Below, in pieces: positions 34,002 to 43,843 of a stretch of 64,000 bases of DNA. Numbering within the stretch: position 1 is the first letter of the stretch; each line of letters starts with the position of its first letter. Source of the DNA: Azospirillum griseum. Its GTDB lineage: Bacteria > Pseudomonadota > Alphaproteobacteria > Azospirillales > Azospirillaceae. The notes beneath the pieces were generated by a model. That model was not told the origin of the DNA, ran no database searches, and was given only the letters and a program-made list of their open reading frames with translations. The stretch is taken from positions 21,270 to 85,269 of the forward strand of contig NZ_RXMA01000024.1 in NCBI RefSeq assembly GCF_003966125.1. The letters are read 5' to 3'. Both the position numbers and the translations under genes were made by a program.

Positions 34002-35005
34002 TGACGAACGCCGAACCGCTGCTGCGCATCCGCAACCTGCAAAAGCGTTTCCCCATCCGGGGCGGCCTGCTGCAACGCCCGGTCGCCTGGGTCAACGCCG
34101 TGGACGATCTGTCGCTCGACATCCACCGGGGCGAGGTCGTCGGGCTGGTCGGGGAATCCGGATCGGGCAAGACCACCGCCGGGCGCAGCATCCTGCGCCT
34201 GCTGGAGCCGACCGCCGGGTCGATCCGTTTCGACGGGCAGGAGATCACCGGCCTGTCGAAGGACGCGATGCGGGCGCAGCGCCGCCGCATGCAGATCGTG
34301 TTCCAGGATCCCTACGCCAGCCTCGACCCGCGCCAGCGCGTGCGCGACGTGATCGGCGAGGCGCTGGACATCCACGGCATTGGCACCAAGGAGGATCGGC
34401 GCGACCGCATCGCCGCGCTCTTGCACAAGGTCGGCCTGACCGCCGACGCGATGGACCGTTTCCCGCACGAGTTTTCCGGCGGCCAGCGCCAGCGCATCGG
34501 CATCGCCCGCGCCCTGGCCGTGGAGCCGGACTTCATCGTCGCCGACGAACCGGTGTCGGCGCTCGACGTGTCGGTGCAGGCCCAGGTGGTCAATCTGCTG
34601 CGCGATCTTCAGCAGGAATTGGGGCTGGCGGTGCTGTTCATCGCCCATGATCTGGCGGTGGTGCGCTACATCAGCGACCGGGTGGCGGTGATGTATCTGG
34701 GTCGGATGATGGAGATCGCGCCCAGCGAATCCCTGTACGACCGCCCGCGCCACCCCTACACGCTGGCCCTGCTGTCGGCGGCCCCCACGCCCGACCCGGA
34801 CGCCCCGCGCAACCGGGTGCTGCTGGACGGCGACATCCCCAGCCCGATGAACCCGCCGTCGGGCTGCGTCTTCCGCACCCGCTGCCCCTTCGCCCTGCCC
34901 GCCTGCGCCGAACCCGCCGCCCGCGCCATGCGGGAGGTTGCCCCCGGCCACCACGTCGCCTGCATCCGCGACGACATTCCGGCCCCGGCCAGCGCGGTGG
35001 TGTGA
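34001..35005 (+). CDS. ABC transporter ATPase (DppF-like)
   Basis: This is the 334-residue second ATPase of the transporter. Walker A is LVGESGSGKTTAGRSILRL, the Q-loop MQIVFQDPYASLDPRQRV, the signature FSGGQRQRIGIARALAVEP and Walker B FIVADEPVSALDVSVQAQ. The DppF tail with RHPYTLALLSAAP and the CVFRTRCPFALPAC cysteine cluster is complete. It ends the operon; a strong bidirectional terminator follows 30 bp downstream. Starting from the shared TGATG indicates coupled translation with the first ATPase. Confidence 0.94.
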   Translation: MTNAEPLLRIRNLQKRFPIRGGLLQRPVAWVNAVDDLSLDIHRGEVVGLVGESGSGKTTAGRSILRLLEPTAGSIRFDGQEITGLSKDAMRAQRRRMQIVFQDPYASLDPRQRVRDVIGEALDIHGIGTKEDRRDRIAALLHKVGLTADAMDRFPHEFSGGQRQRIGIARALAVEPDFIVADEPVSALDVSVQAQVVNLLRDLQQELGLAVLFIAHDLAVVRYISDRVAVMYLGRMMEIAPSESLYDRPRHPYTLALLSAAPTPDPDAPRNRVLLDGDIPSPMNPPSGCVFRTRCPFALPACAEPAARAMREVAPGHHVACIRDDIPAPASAVV

Positions 35006-35035
35006 CCGGCGGGGATCGCCGAGCTGTGGCCGAAC

Positions 35036-35075
35036 AAAAAAGGGCCGCGACGGTCGTTCCGTCGCGGCCATTTTT
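35036..35075. terminator. bidirectional intrinsic terminator between the peptide operon and era
   Basis: An 11-bp perfect stem (35043-35053 with 35059-35069, loop tcgtt) is preceded by a run of A and followed by a run of T, so it works on both strands. Confidence 0.88.
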
Positions 35076-35093
35076 GCCGTGCGCCGTGTCCGG

Positions 35094-36251
35094 TCAGGAG
35101 GCGCTGAAATCCAGGCCCCAGGCCGAGTAACGCTCGGGGTCGTCCACCCAATCCTCGCGCACCTTGACGAACAGGATCAGGTGCACGCGGCGTTCCAGCA
35201 TGGCTTGCAGTTCGGTGCGCGCCGCCAGACCCAGCGATTTGATGCGCTGGCCGCCCTTGCCCAGAACGATGGCCTTCTGGCTTTCGCGCTGGACGAAGAT
35301 GACCTGGGAGATCTTCACCGACCCGTCGTCGAACTCCTCCCACACCTCGGTTTCGACCGTGGCGGAATAGGGAAGCTCCTGATGAAGCTGAAGGAACAGC
35401 TTTTCACGGGTGATTTCCGCCGACAGCAGCCGCATCGGCATGTCGGAGATTTGATCCTCCGGGAAATGCCACGGCCCTTCCGGCAGGCGTTCGGCCAGGA
35501 AGTTGCGCAGATGGGTCACGCCATCGTCGTTCGCCGCCGAGATCATGAAGGTGTCGGTGAACACCCCCGATTCCCGGAAGCCGTCGGCGATGCCCAGCAG
35601 CACGTCGCGCTTGACCAGATCGATCTTGTTCAGGATCAGGATGGCCTTGCGCCCCTGTTCCTTCAACCGTTCGATGATGCCGAGCGTGTCGTCGTCCACC
35701 CCCCGGCGCGACACGTCATAGAGCACGCCGATGACGTCGGCGTCCTCCGCCCCCTGCCACGCGGCCGCGACCATGGCGCGGTCCAGGCGGCGCTTGGGCT
35801 TGAAGATGCCGGGGGTGTCGACAAAGATCAGCTGGCTGTCGCCAACGATGGTGATGCCCAGCACGCGGGTGCGCGTGGTCTGCACCTTCGGGCTGACGAT
35901 CGACACCTTGCTGCCGATCATCGCGTTCAGCAGCGTCGATTTCCCGGCGTTGGGCGCGCCCACCAGGGCGACGAAGCCGCAACGCGGATGGTCGGGCTGC
36001 GCGCCCAGCGGCGGCAACTCGATCGGCACGCCGGGACGGTCATCGTCCTCGTCGTCCTCATCGTCGTCGCCATACTCCTCATCCTCGTCGTCCCACGCGT
36101 CCTCGTCGTCGAGCGCCGACTCGCCGTCGCGCGCGTCATCCGTCAGCGCGTCATCCTCATGCGCCTGAACCTCCTGCGCCCCATCCTTGGACGCAGCCCC
36201 TGTGATCGAGTCCGCAAACTCGTTGTCGATGTCGTCGCGACCGTCAGTCAT
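35094..36251 (-). CDS. era: GTPase Era with long acidic N-terminal extension
   Basis: Era is an essential GTPase that binds the 3' end of 16S rRNA during small-subunit assembly. G motifs are complete: GAPNAGKSTLLNAM (98-111), VQTTRTRVLGI, FVDTPGIF and LNKIDLV. The KH domain carries FVQRESQKAIVLGKGGQRIK. The total of 385 residues exceeds the usual 300. The extra first 85-90 residues are highly acidic (for example DDEDAWDDEDEEYGDDDEDD) and have no domain I recognise. The ATG overlaps the rnc stop by 8 nt and has GGGAG upstream, so the extension is part of the annotated frame, although a later start near the GTPase domain cannot be fully excluded. Confidence 0.93.
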   Translation of the reverse strand: MTDGRDDIDNEFADSITGAASKDGAQEVQAHEDDALTDDARDGESALDDEDAWDDEDEEYGDDDEDDEDDDRPGVPIELPPLGAQPDHPRCGFVALVGAPNAGKSTLLNAMIGSKVSIVSPKVQTTRTRVLGITIVGDSQLIFVDTPGIFKPKRRLDRAMVAAAWQGAEDADVIGVLYDVSRRGVDDDTLGIIERLKEQGRKAILILNKIDLVKRDVLLGIADGFRESGVFTDTFMISAANDDGVTHLRNFLAERLPEGPWHFPEDQISDMPMRLLSAEITREKLFLQLHQELPYSATVETEVWEEFDDGSVKISQVIFVQRESQKAIVLGKGGQRIKSLGLAARTELQAMLERRVHLILFVKVREDWVDDPERYSAWGLDFSAS

Positions 36252-36987
36252 CGACCTGCACTCCCACCTGGCTCAGCAACGCGCTGGCCGCCTTCTTTTC
36301 CGCAACACGCTTGGACGATCCGGAACCGGTGACGGGATCCATCCCCTCGACCCGGACCGCCACGACGAACACCGGCTCGTGCGCCGGTCCACTCTGGTCG
36401 ATCAACTCATAGCTCGGCAGCGGCTTGCCCCGCCCCTGCGCCCATTCCTGCAACGCCGTCTTGGAATCCAGCGGCGGCGGCGTCGGCTTGTCGATCTGCT
36501 CGGCCAGCGCGCCGCGCACGAAGCGCGTGGCGGCGTCCAGCCCGGCGTCCAGATACAGCGCGCCGATCACCGCCTCGCAGGCGTCGCCCAGGATGGTGCG
36601 GTTGCCACGGCCACCACTCTGCGCCTCCGCCGGGGACATGCGCAAGTAGGCACCCAACCCGATGCGGTCGGCCACCCGGCCCAGCGATTCCCGGCGGACA
36701 AGCGACGCGTGACGCTTGGCCAGCGCCCCTTCGCGCTCCTCCGGGTAACGTTCCAGCAGCCATTCGGCGACGATCAGGCCGACCACCCGGTCGCCCAGAA
36801 ACTCCAACCGCTCATAGGCGATGCCCGGCCCGCGCCCGCCCCGCCGCGCGGCGCGCGGCGTGCGTTCCAGCCCCATCAGGCTGGGGTGGGTGACGGCGTC
36901 TTCCAGCAGGCTGGGATCGGCAAACTCATGACCAAGCGCACGGGCCAGGGCGGCAAGGTCCAGGCCCTCGCCCGGCCCGTCGGTCAT
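36244..36987 (-). CDS. rnc: ribonuclease III
   Basis: RNase III is a double-strand-specific endoribonuclease for rRNA and mRNA processing. The catalytic domain has the signature YERLEFLGDRVVGLIVAEWL and the metal-binding GDACEAVIGALYLDAG. The C-terminal dsRNA-binding domain includes TALQEWAQGRGKPLPSYEL and SSKRVAEKKAASALLSQ. From ATG 36987 the protein has 247 residues. That ATG lacks a clear ribosome site, whereas TTG 37002 has GGAG 9 nt upstream, so five more residues are possible. It lies between lepB and era in the conserved order. Confidence 0.95.
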   Translation of the reverse strand: MTDGPGEGLDLAALARALGHEFADPSLLEDAVTHPSLMGLERTPRAARRGGRGPGIAYERLEFLGDRVVGLIVAEWLLERYPEEREGALAKRHASLVRRESLGRVADRIGLGAYLRMSPAEAQSGGRGNRTILGDACEAVIGALYLDAGLDAATRFVRGALAEQIDKPTPPPLDSKTALQEWAQGRGKPLPSYELIDQSGPAHEPVFVVAVRVEGMDPVTGSGSSKRVAEKKAASALLSQVGVQVDD

Positions 36988-37003
36988 ATTCGAAGAAGAC
37001 AAA

Positions 37004-37771
37004 TCACCGGACTCCGCTGAACAGACGGCTGAAGCGCAGATCGACCGGCCAGCGCCAGATCTCATAGAAACGGGTTCCCTCGTCCAGCGAGAAGAACAGG
37101 AACTCGGCCCGGCCCACCAGATTTTCCACCGGCACGAAGCCGACCTGCCCCGGCACCCGGCTGTCCAGCGAGTTGTCGCGGTTGTCGCCCATCATGAACA
37201 GATGGCCGTCCGGCACCTTGAACAGCGGCGTGTTGTCGAGCGGGCCGTTGTCCGACTCCTCGATGATCCGATGCACGCGGCCGTTGGGCAGGGTTTCGTT
37301 GTATTGGGTGGTGCGGATCGTCCGGCCCAAGCCGTCGGTCGAGACGTAATCCTCGATCTTCTCGCGCTTCACCGGCTGGCCGTTGATGTGCAGCACGCCG
37401 CCGATCACCTGCACGCTGTCACCGGGCAGGCCGATCACGCGCTTGATGTAGTCGGTCTTGTTGTCGCGCGGCAGCTTGAACACCGCCACGTCGCCGCGTT
37501 CCGGCAGGCTGCCCATCACGCGCCCGTCGAACAGCGGCAGGCCGAAACCGACCGTGTGCTTGCTGTAGCCGTAGGAGAATTTCGACACGAACAGGTAATC
37601 GCCGACCAGCAGGGTCGGGATCATCGAGCCGGACGGGATGTTGAAGGGTTCGAACGCGAAGGTGCGGACGCCGAAGGCGATCAGCACGGCGAAAAACACC
37701 GTTTTCACCGTTTCGACAAAGCCGGAGTCCTTGGGCTTGGCGTCGGACGCCGTCTGCTTCTGGAAGGTCAT
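37004..37771 (-). CDS. lepB: signal peptidase I
   Basis: This is an inner-membrane serine protease that removes signal peptides from exported proteins. One transmembrane helix (VKTVFFAVLIAFGVRTF) precedes the catalytic motif FNIPSGSMIPTLLVGDYL (Ser49), and the general base Lys110 lies in DYIKRVIGLPGDSV. The later MGDNRDNSLDSR box is also intact. The 255-residue length is normal. The start overlaps the acpS stop (ATGA), so the genes are coupled. Confidence 0.96.
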   Translation of the reverse strand: MTFQKQTASDAKPKDSGFVETVKTVFFAVLIAFGVRTFAFEPFNIPSGSMIPTLLVGDYLFVSKFSYGYSKHTVGFGLPLFDGRVMGSLPERGDVAVFKLPRDNKTDYIKRVIGLPGDSVQVIGGVLHINGQPVKREKIEDYVSTDGLGRTIRTTQYNETLPNGRVHRIIEESDNGPLDNTPLFKVPDGHLFMMGDNRDNSLDSRVPGQVGFVPVENLVGRAEFLFFSLDEGTRFYEIWRWPVDLRFSRLFSGVR

Positions 37772-38253
37772 GCTGGATTCGCCGTTTCGGTGGCTGCGGA
37801 AAGCGGAAGGGTCTGGGCGCTGATGATGACGAAGGCCTCGGCCATCGGGTACTCGTCGGTCAGCGTCACATGGATGACGGGGCGCATGCCGGGCGGGGTC
37901 ATCGCCTCCAACCGGGCCAGCGCGCCGCCGGTCAGGCGCAGGGTCGGCTGGCCGGTGGGCAGATTGACCACCCCCATGTCGCGCCAGAACACGCCGTGGC
38001 GGAAGCCGGTCCCCAGCGCCTTGGAGCAGGCTTCCTTCGCGGCGAAGCGCTTGGCGTAGCTGGACGCCCGCGCGCTGTGCCGCCCGGCGGCGTCGGCCCG
38101 CCGTTCGGATTTGGCCTGTTCGACCTCGGTGAACACCCGGTCGATGAAGCGCGCGCCAAAGCGGTCCAGCGATTTTTCAATGCGCCGGATGTCGATCAGA
38201 TCGTTGCCGATGCCCAAAATGACACCGGACAGAGGCGCGCCCGCAGCGATCAT
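37768..38253 (-). CDS. acpS: holo-[acyl-carrier-protein] synthase
   Basis: AcpS transfers 4'-phosphopantetheine from CoA to acyl carrier protein. The 161-residue protein shows the Mg-binding start ILGIGNDLIDIRRIEKSL and the second motif YAKRFAAKEACSKALGTGF. The length is slightly above the usual 125-140 because of a C-terminal tail (LPLSAATETANPA). It overlaps pdxJ and lepB by 4 nt on either side. Confidence 0.95.
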   Translation of the reverse strand: MIAAGAPLSGVILGIGNDLIDIRRIEKSLDRFGARFIDRVFTEVEQAKSERRADAAGRHSARASSYAKRFAAKEACSKALGTGFRHGVFWRDMGVVNLPTGQPTLRLTGGALARLEAMTPPGMRPVIHVTLTDEYPMAEAFVIISAQTLPLSAATETANPA

Positions 38254-38984
38254 GAGCGGGCGGCGTCCATCGCCGCGCGCATCCGCGCGATGGCGTCGGC
38301 CAGACCGCCGAAAATGGCCTCGCCGATCAGGAAATGGCCGATGTTCAGCTCAACAATGGTGGCGATGGCGGCGACCGGCCCGACGGTGTCGTAGCTCAAG
38401 CCATGCCCGGCGTGGCATTCCAGCCCGATGGCCTCGGCGTGGGCGGCGGCGCGGACGATGCGCGACAACTCCCGCGCCCGCTCCTCCATCGTCTCGGCGT
38501 CGCAATAGGCCCCCGTGTGCAGCTCCACCACCGGCGCGCCCAGCGCCTTGGCGGCGTCGAGCTGCGCGGCGTCGGGGTCGATGAACAGCGAGACGCGGAT
38601 GCCCGCCGCCGACAGCTCACCCACCGGGCGGCGCAGCGCGTCGAACGCGCCGATCACGTCCAACCCGCCTTCGGTCGTCACCTCCGTCCGCTTTTCCGGG
38701 ACCAGACAGGCGGCGTGCGGCTTGTGGCGCAGGGCGATGGCCAGCATCTCGTCGGTTGCGGCCATTTCGAAATTCAGCGGGCGGTCGATGGCGGCCATCA
38801 GCCGTTCGATGTCGTGGTCGCGGATGTGCCGCCGGTCCTCGCGCAGATGGGCGGTGATGCCATCGGCCCCAGCCTGAATCGCCAGCAGCGCGGCGCGCAC
38901 AGGACCGGGATGCGCCCCGCCGCGCGCGTTGCGGACGGTGGCGACATGATCGATGTTCACGCCAAGGCGCAGAAAACGGGACAT
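38250..38984 (-). CDS. pdxJ: pyridoxine 5'-phosphate synthase
   Basis: PdxJ condenses 1-deoxyxylulose 5-phosphate with 3-amino-2-oxopropyl phosphate to give pyridoxine phosphate. The 244-residue TIM barrel has LRLGVNIDHVATVRNARGG at the start, then GADGITAHLREDRRHI, LNFEMAATDEM and VPEKRTEVTTEGGLD, all PdxJ hallmarks. The partner enzyme gene pdxA is also in this window (42821-43843), about 4 kb away. The frame is coupled to acpS by a 4-nt overlap. Confidence 0.96.
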   Translation of the reverse strand: MSRFLRLGVNIDHVATVRNARGGAHPGPVRAALLAIQAGADGITAHLREDRRHIRDHDIERLMAAIDRPLNFEMAATDEMLAIALRHKPHAACLVPEKRTEVTTEGGLDVIGAFDALRRPVGELSAAGIRVSLFIDPDAAQLDAAKALGAPVVELHTGAYCDAETMEERARELSRIVRAAAHAEAIGLECHAGHGLSYDTVGPVAAIATIVELNIGHFLIGEAIFGGLADAIARMRAAMDAARS

Positions 38985-39109
38985 CGCGGCAACTCCAAAG
39001 GACGCCCCGGCCCGCGCGGACCGAAGCGATTCCGTCTATATAGCGACGATGGCGCGTTCCGTCACGCCCGATGCGGACACGAACACAGGGAAATCACGGG
39101 AAAGACCGC

Positions 39110-41284
<2,175 letters not shown>

Positions 41285-41399
41285 GGCGACCGACCCGGCG
41301 CACGCGGCGCCTTCCCAAGGTGTGGACCGATGGGGGGCCGGATGCCCCCCGCCCTATCGCTGACCAACGTTGCGGTGATCGGAGTCGGGATGGTCAGGA

Positions 41400-41813
41400 T
41401 CAGAGGTCTCCGTCGCCGTCCTCGGCCATCAGCGCGCCCGCGTCCGGCTCCAGATCGGCAGCGCCGTCTTCGTCCTCGCCCTCGGATTCGCTCATGCCGT
41501 CTTCGTCGCCCATGTTGGCACCGCGCGCCGCCCAGTCGTTTTCCCCGGCCATCAGCTCGACAATTTCCTCTTCCGGCTCGTCCGGCTCGACATGGCGCTG
41601 GTGGCCCTTGATGAGCGCGTTCTTGAGATGGTCGAGCGACACGGTCTCATCAGCGATTTCGCGGAGCGCGACCACAGGATTCTTGTCGTTGTCGCGTTCA
41701 ATCGACAGCGGCGCGCCGGACGCCACTTCACGAGCGCGTTGAGCGGCCATCATCACCAGCTCAAAACGGTTGGGAACCTTGAGAACGCAATCTTCGACGG
41801 TAACGCGGGCCAT
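41400..41813 (-). CDS. rpoZ: DNA-directed RNA polymerase omega subunit
   Basis: This small subunit binds beta' and helps RNA polymerase assembly; it also shapes ppGpp binding. The core MARVTVEDCVLKVPNRFELV, then AAQRAREVASG and DKNPVVALREIADETV, is unmistakable. The total is 137 residues, with an acidic C-terminal tail rich in Asp/Glu (MSESEGEDEDGAADLEPDAG). The ATG was chosen at MARVTVEDC; upstream in-frame sequence lacks similarity. A -35/-10 pair is present 35 bp upstream. It leads the spoT-pdxJ-acpS-lepB-rnc-era cluster. Confidence 0.95.
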   Translation of the reverse strand: MARVTVEDCVLKVPNRFELVMMAAQRAREVASGAPLSIERDNDKNPVVALREIADETVSLDHLKNALIKGHQRHVEPDEPEEEIVELMAGENDWAARGANMGDEDGMSESEGEDEDGAADLEPDAGALMAEDGDGDL

Positions 41814-41847
41814 GCCAAACAAACTCCGACTCGGAAGGAGGTCTTCG

Positions 41848-41876
41848 ACTATATTGATGCGACCGGGACAGCGCAA
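41848..41876 (-). promoter_or_regulatory. putative promoter of rpoZ
   Basis: Read on the minus strand, TTGCGC (41876-41871) and TATAGT (41853-41848) are separated by 17 bp, 35 bp before the rpoZ ATG. The -10 matches five of six consensus positions. Confidence 0.5.
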
Positions 41877-42010
41877 GCGCGAACCCGAAATCAACGCCAA
41901 ACACGCCGCATTCCAGCGATGCGCCGCATAGTCAGGGTTTCTGCCCCTTGTTTGAGGAGGCTGATTCCACTAATTTATCAGCAGGACTACCGAATTAATC
42001 GATATTCCCC

Positions 42011-42019
42011 TGATATACT
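42011..42019 (+). promoter_or_regulatory. putative extended -10 element of the NYN gene
   Basis: tgatatact is a TGnTATACT-type extended -10, about 28 bp before the TTG start, in an AT-rich stretch. No good -35 hexamer is seen at the proper distance. Confidence 0.35.
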
Positions 42020-42046
42020 GCCTGCTATCCCGAAAGGATTAAGACA

Positions 42047-42700
42047 TTGGACCGTAGCACGACTTTGCCGCGCGACGTCAGCAAGTTGTTTTATAAAGAA
42101 GAGCGTCTCGCTCTTTTCATTGATGGCGCGAACCTGTACGCCGCAGCGCGCTCCCTTGGCTTTGACATCGACTACAAAAGGTTGCGCGACGGCTTTGCGG
42201 GCGAAGGCCGCCTGATGCGCGCCTTCTACTACACCGCCCTGGTCGAGGATCAGGAATACTCCCCGATTCGTCCCCTGGTCGATTGGCTGGACTACAACGG
42301 CTACACCATGGTCACAAAGCCGACCAAGGAGTTCACCGACGCGTCGGGCCGCCGCAAGATCAAGGGCAACATGGACATCGAGCTGGCCATCGACGTGATG
42401 GAAATGGCCGAGCATGTCGATCACATCCTGCTCTTCTCCGGCGACGGCGATTTCCGTCGCCTGGTGGAGGCGGTGCAGCGCAAGGGCGTGCGCATCAGCG
42501 TCATCAGCACCGTGCGCTCGCAGCCGCCGATGGTCGCCGATGAACTGCGGCGTCAGGCCGACAACTTCATCGAGTTGCAGGATCTGGCCCCCTTCATCGC
42601 CCGCGCCCACCATCACCGCGAGGCCCCGGTCAGCAGCCACCAGGACCACCACCCGGCACAGAACGGCCCGACCCTGTACGACCCGGATGAACACGACTGA
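42047..42700 (+). CDS. NYN-domain (LabA/DUF88-like) protein
   Basis: This is a 217-residue protein with a PIN-like NYN nuclease fold. Acidic residues that would chelate metal are visible: Asp in RLALFIDGANLYAAARSLGF, Asp in KGNMDIELAIDVMEMAEHVD and LLFSGDGDFRRLVEAVQRKG. The C-terminal tail is His-rich (AHHHREAPVSSHQDHH). The start is TTG with AAAGGA 8 nt upstream; no ATG precedes the conserved domain. A strong terminator follows. The family is thought to act on RNA, but no substrate is known for this protein. It is divergent from rpoZ. Confidence 0.88.
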   Translation: MDRSTTLPRDVSKLFYKEERLALFIDGANLYAAARSLGFDIDYKRLRDGFAGEGRLMRAFYYTALVEDQEYSPIRPLVDWLDYNGYTMVTKPTKEFTDASGRRKIKGNMDIELAIDVMEMAEHVDHILLFSGDGDFRRLVEAVQRKGVRISVISTVRSQPPMVADELRRQADNFIELQDLAPFIARAHHHREAPVSSHQDHHPAQNGPTLYDPDEHD

Positions 42701-42735
42701 CGTCCAGCGGACGCCGCAGACGGTATCGCACACAG

Positions 42736-42767
42736 AAAAGCGCGCGTCGTTTCCGACGCGCGCTTTT
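42736..42767. terminator. intrinsic terminator after the NYN gene, usable on both strands
   Basis: A perfect 14-bp stem aaaagcgcgcgtcg (42736-42749) pairs with 42754-42767 around the loop tttc, ending in a short T-run. It can serve both the NYN gene and convergent pdxA. Confidence 0.85.
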
Positions 42768-42820
42768 GTCTTGTCCGGCACCAGGAGAAACCGTTGCCCC
42801 GAAAGACCGCGCCTCGCGGA

Positions 42821-43843
42821 TCACCCTTGGCGACGACGGTTCTCCGCCATCCTGTCGGCCATCCGGATTGCCGCCAACAGGCTGACGGCGCTCGCCCGGC
42901 CGGTTCCCGCCAAATCCAGCGCCGTGCCGTGATCGGGCGAGGTGCGGACGAACGGCAATCCCAGCGTCACATTCACACCGCTGTCGAAATCAATCGTCTT
43001 GAGCGGTATCAGCGCCTGATCGTGGTACATGCACAGGGCGGCGTCGAACCCGCCGCGCGCCGCCGCGTGGAACAGCGTGTCCGACGGGCGCGGGCCAAGG
43101 GCGTCGATGCCCTCGGCGCGCAGGGCCGCGATGGCGGGCGCGATGATGTCAATCTCCTCCCGCCCCATGGCCCCACCCTCTCCGGCGTGCGGGTTAAGGC
43201 CGGCGACCGCCAGACGGGGAGCGGCGATGCCGAAATCCCGGCGCAGCGCCGCCGCCGTCACCCGGCCCGCATGGACGATGGCCGCTGTGGACAGCTGGTT
43301 GACGGCGTCGCGCAGCGACACATGGATCGTGACCGGAACGACGCGCAGCTCCGCCGAGGCGAGCATCATGATCGGCTCGTCGGCCAGGCCGACGAGATGG
43401 GCCAGATATTCGGTGTGGCCGGGATGCCGGAACCCGGCGGCGTAGAGCGCCGATTTCTGGATCGGGTTGGTGACGACGGCGGCGGCCTCCCCGGCCTGGA
43501 CCAGCGCCACCGCGCGGTCGATGCTGGCGATCACCGCCGCGCCGTTGGCCGGATCGGGTTGTCCCGCCACCACCGGCATCGACAGCGCGACCGGCAGCAC
43601 CGGCAACGCCTCATCGAAACACTCAACGGCCTGCCCCGCCGACTCCACAGCCAGCAGCGGAACCGTCAACCCCAGACGAAAGGCCAGCTCGCCCAACCGG
43701 TCGGGCGAATCCAGCAGCAGGAAAGGCGGCAAGCCATGCCCCCGCCGCTGCGTCCACAATTTCAGGATCAAATCCCCGCCGACGCCCGCCGGTTCGCCCA
43801 TGGTGACGGCCAGCGGCAGGCGGTGCGACGGGGTGGTGGGCAT
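42821..43843 (-). CDS. pdxA: 4-hydroxythreonine-4-phosphate dehydrogenase
   Basis: PdxA oxidises 4-phosphohydroxy-L-threonine in vitamin B6 synthesis, feeding PdxJ. The 340-residue protein has LAVTMGEPAGVGGDLILKLW at the start, VVTNPIQKSALYAAGFRHPG and TEYLAHLVG. The metal-binding region shows NPHAGEGGAMGREE and AALCMYHDQALIPLK, and the phosphate-binding FVRTSPDHGTALDLAG is intact. Its ATG shares the last base of the surA stop (TGATG). The usual downstream neighbour rsmA/ksgA is missing here. Confidence 0.95.
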   Translation of the reverse strand: MPTTPSHRLPLAVTMGEPAGVGGDLILKLWTQRRGHGLPPFLLLDSPDRLGELAFRLGLTVPLLAVESAGQAVECFDEALPVLPVALSMPVVAGQPDPANGAAVIASIDRAVALVQAGEAAAVVTNPIQKSALYAAGFRHPGHTEYLAHLVGLADEPIMMLASAELRVVPVTIHVSLRDAVNQLSTAAIVHAGRVTAAALRRDFGIAAPRLAVAGLNPHAGEGGAMGREEIDIIAPAIAALRAEGIDALGPRPSDTLFHAAARGGFDAALCMYHDQALIPLKTIDFDSGVNVTLGLPFVRTSPDHGTALDLAGTGRASAVSLLAAIRMADRMAENRRRQG

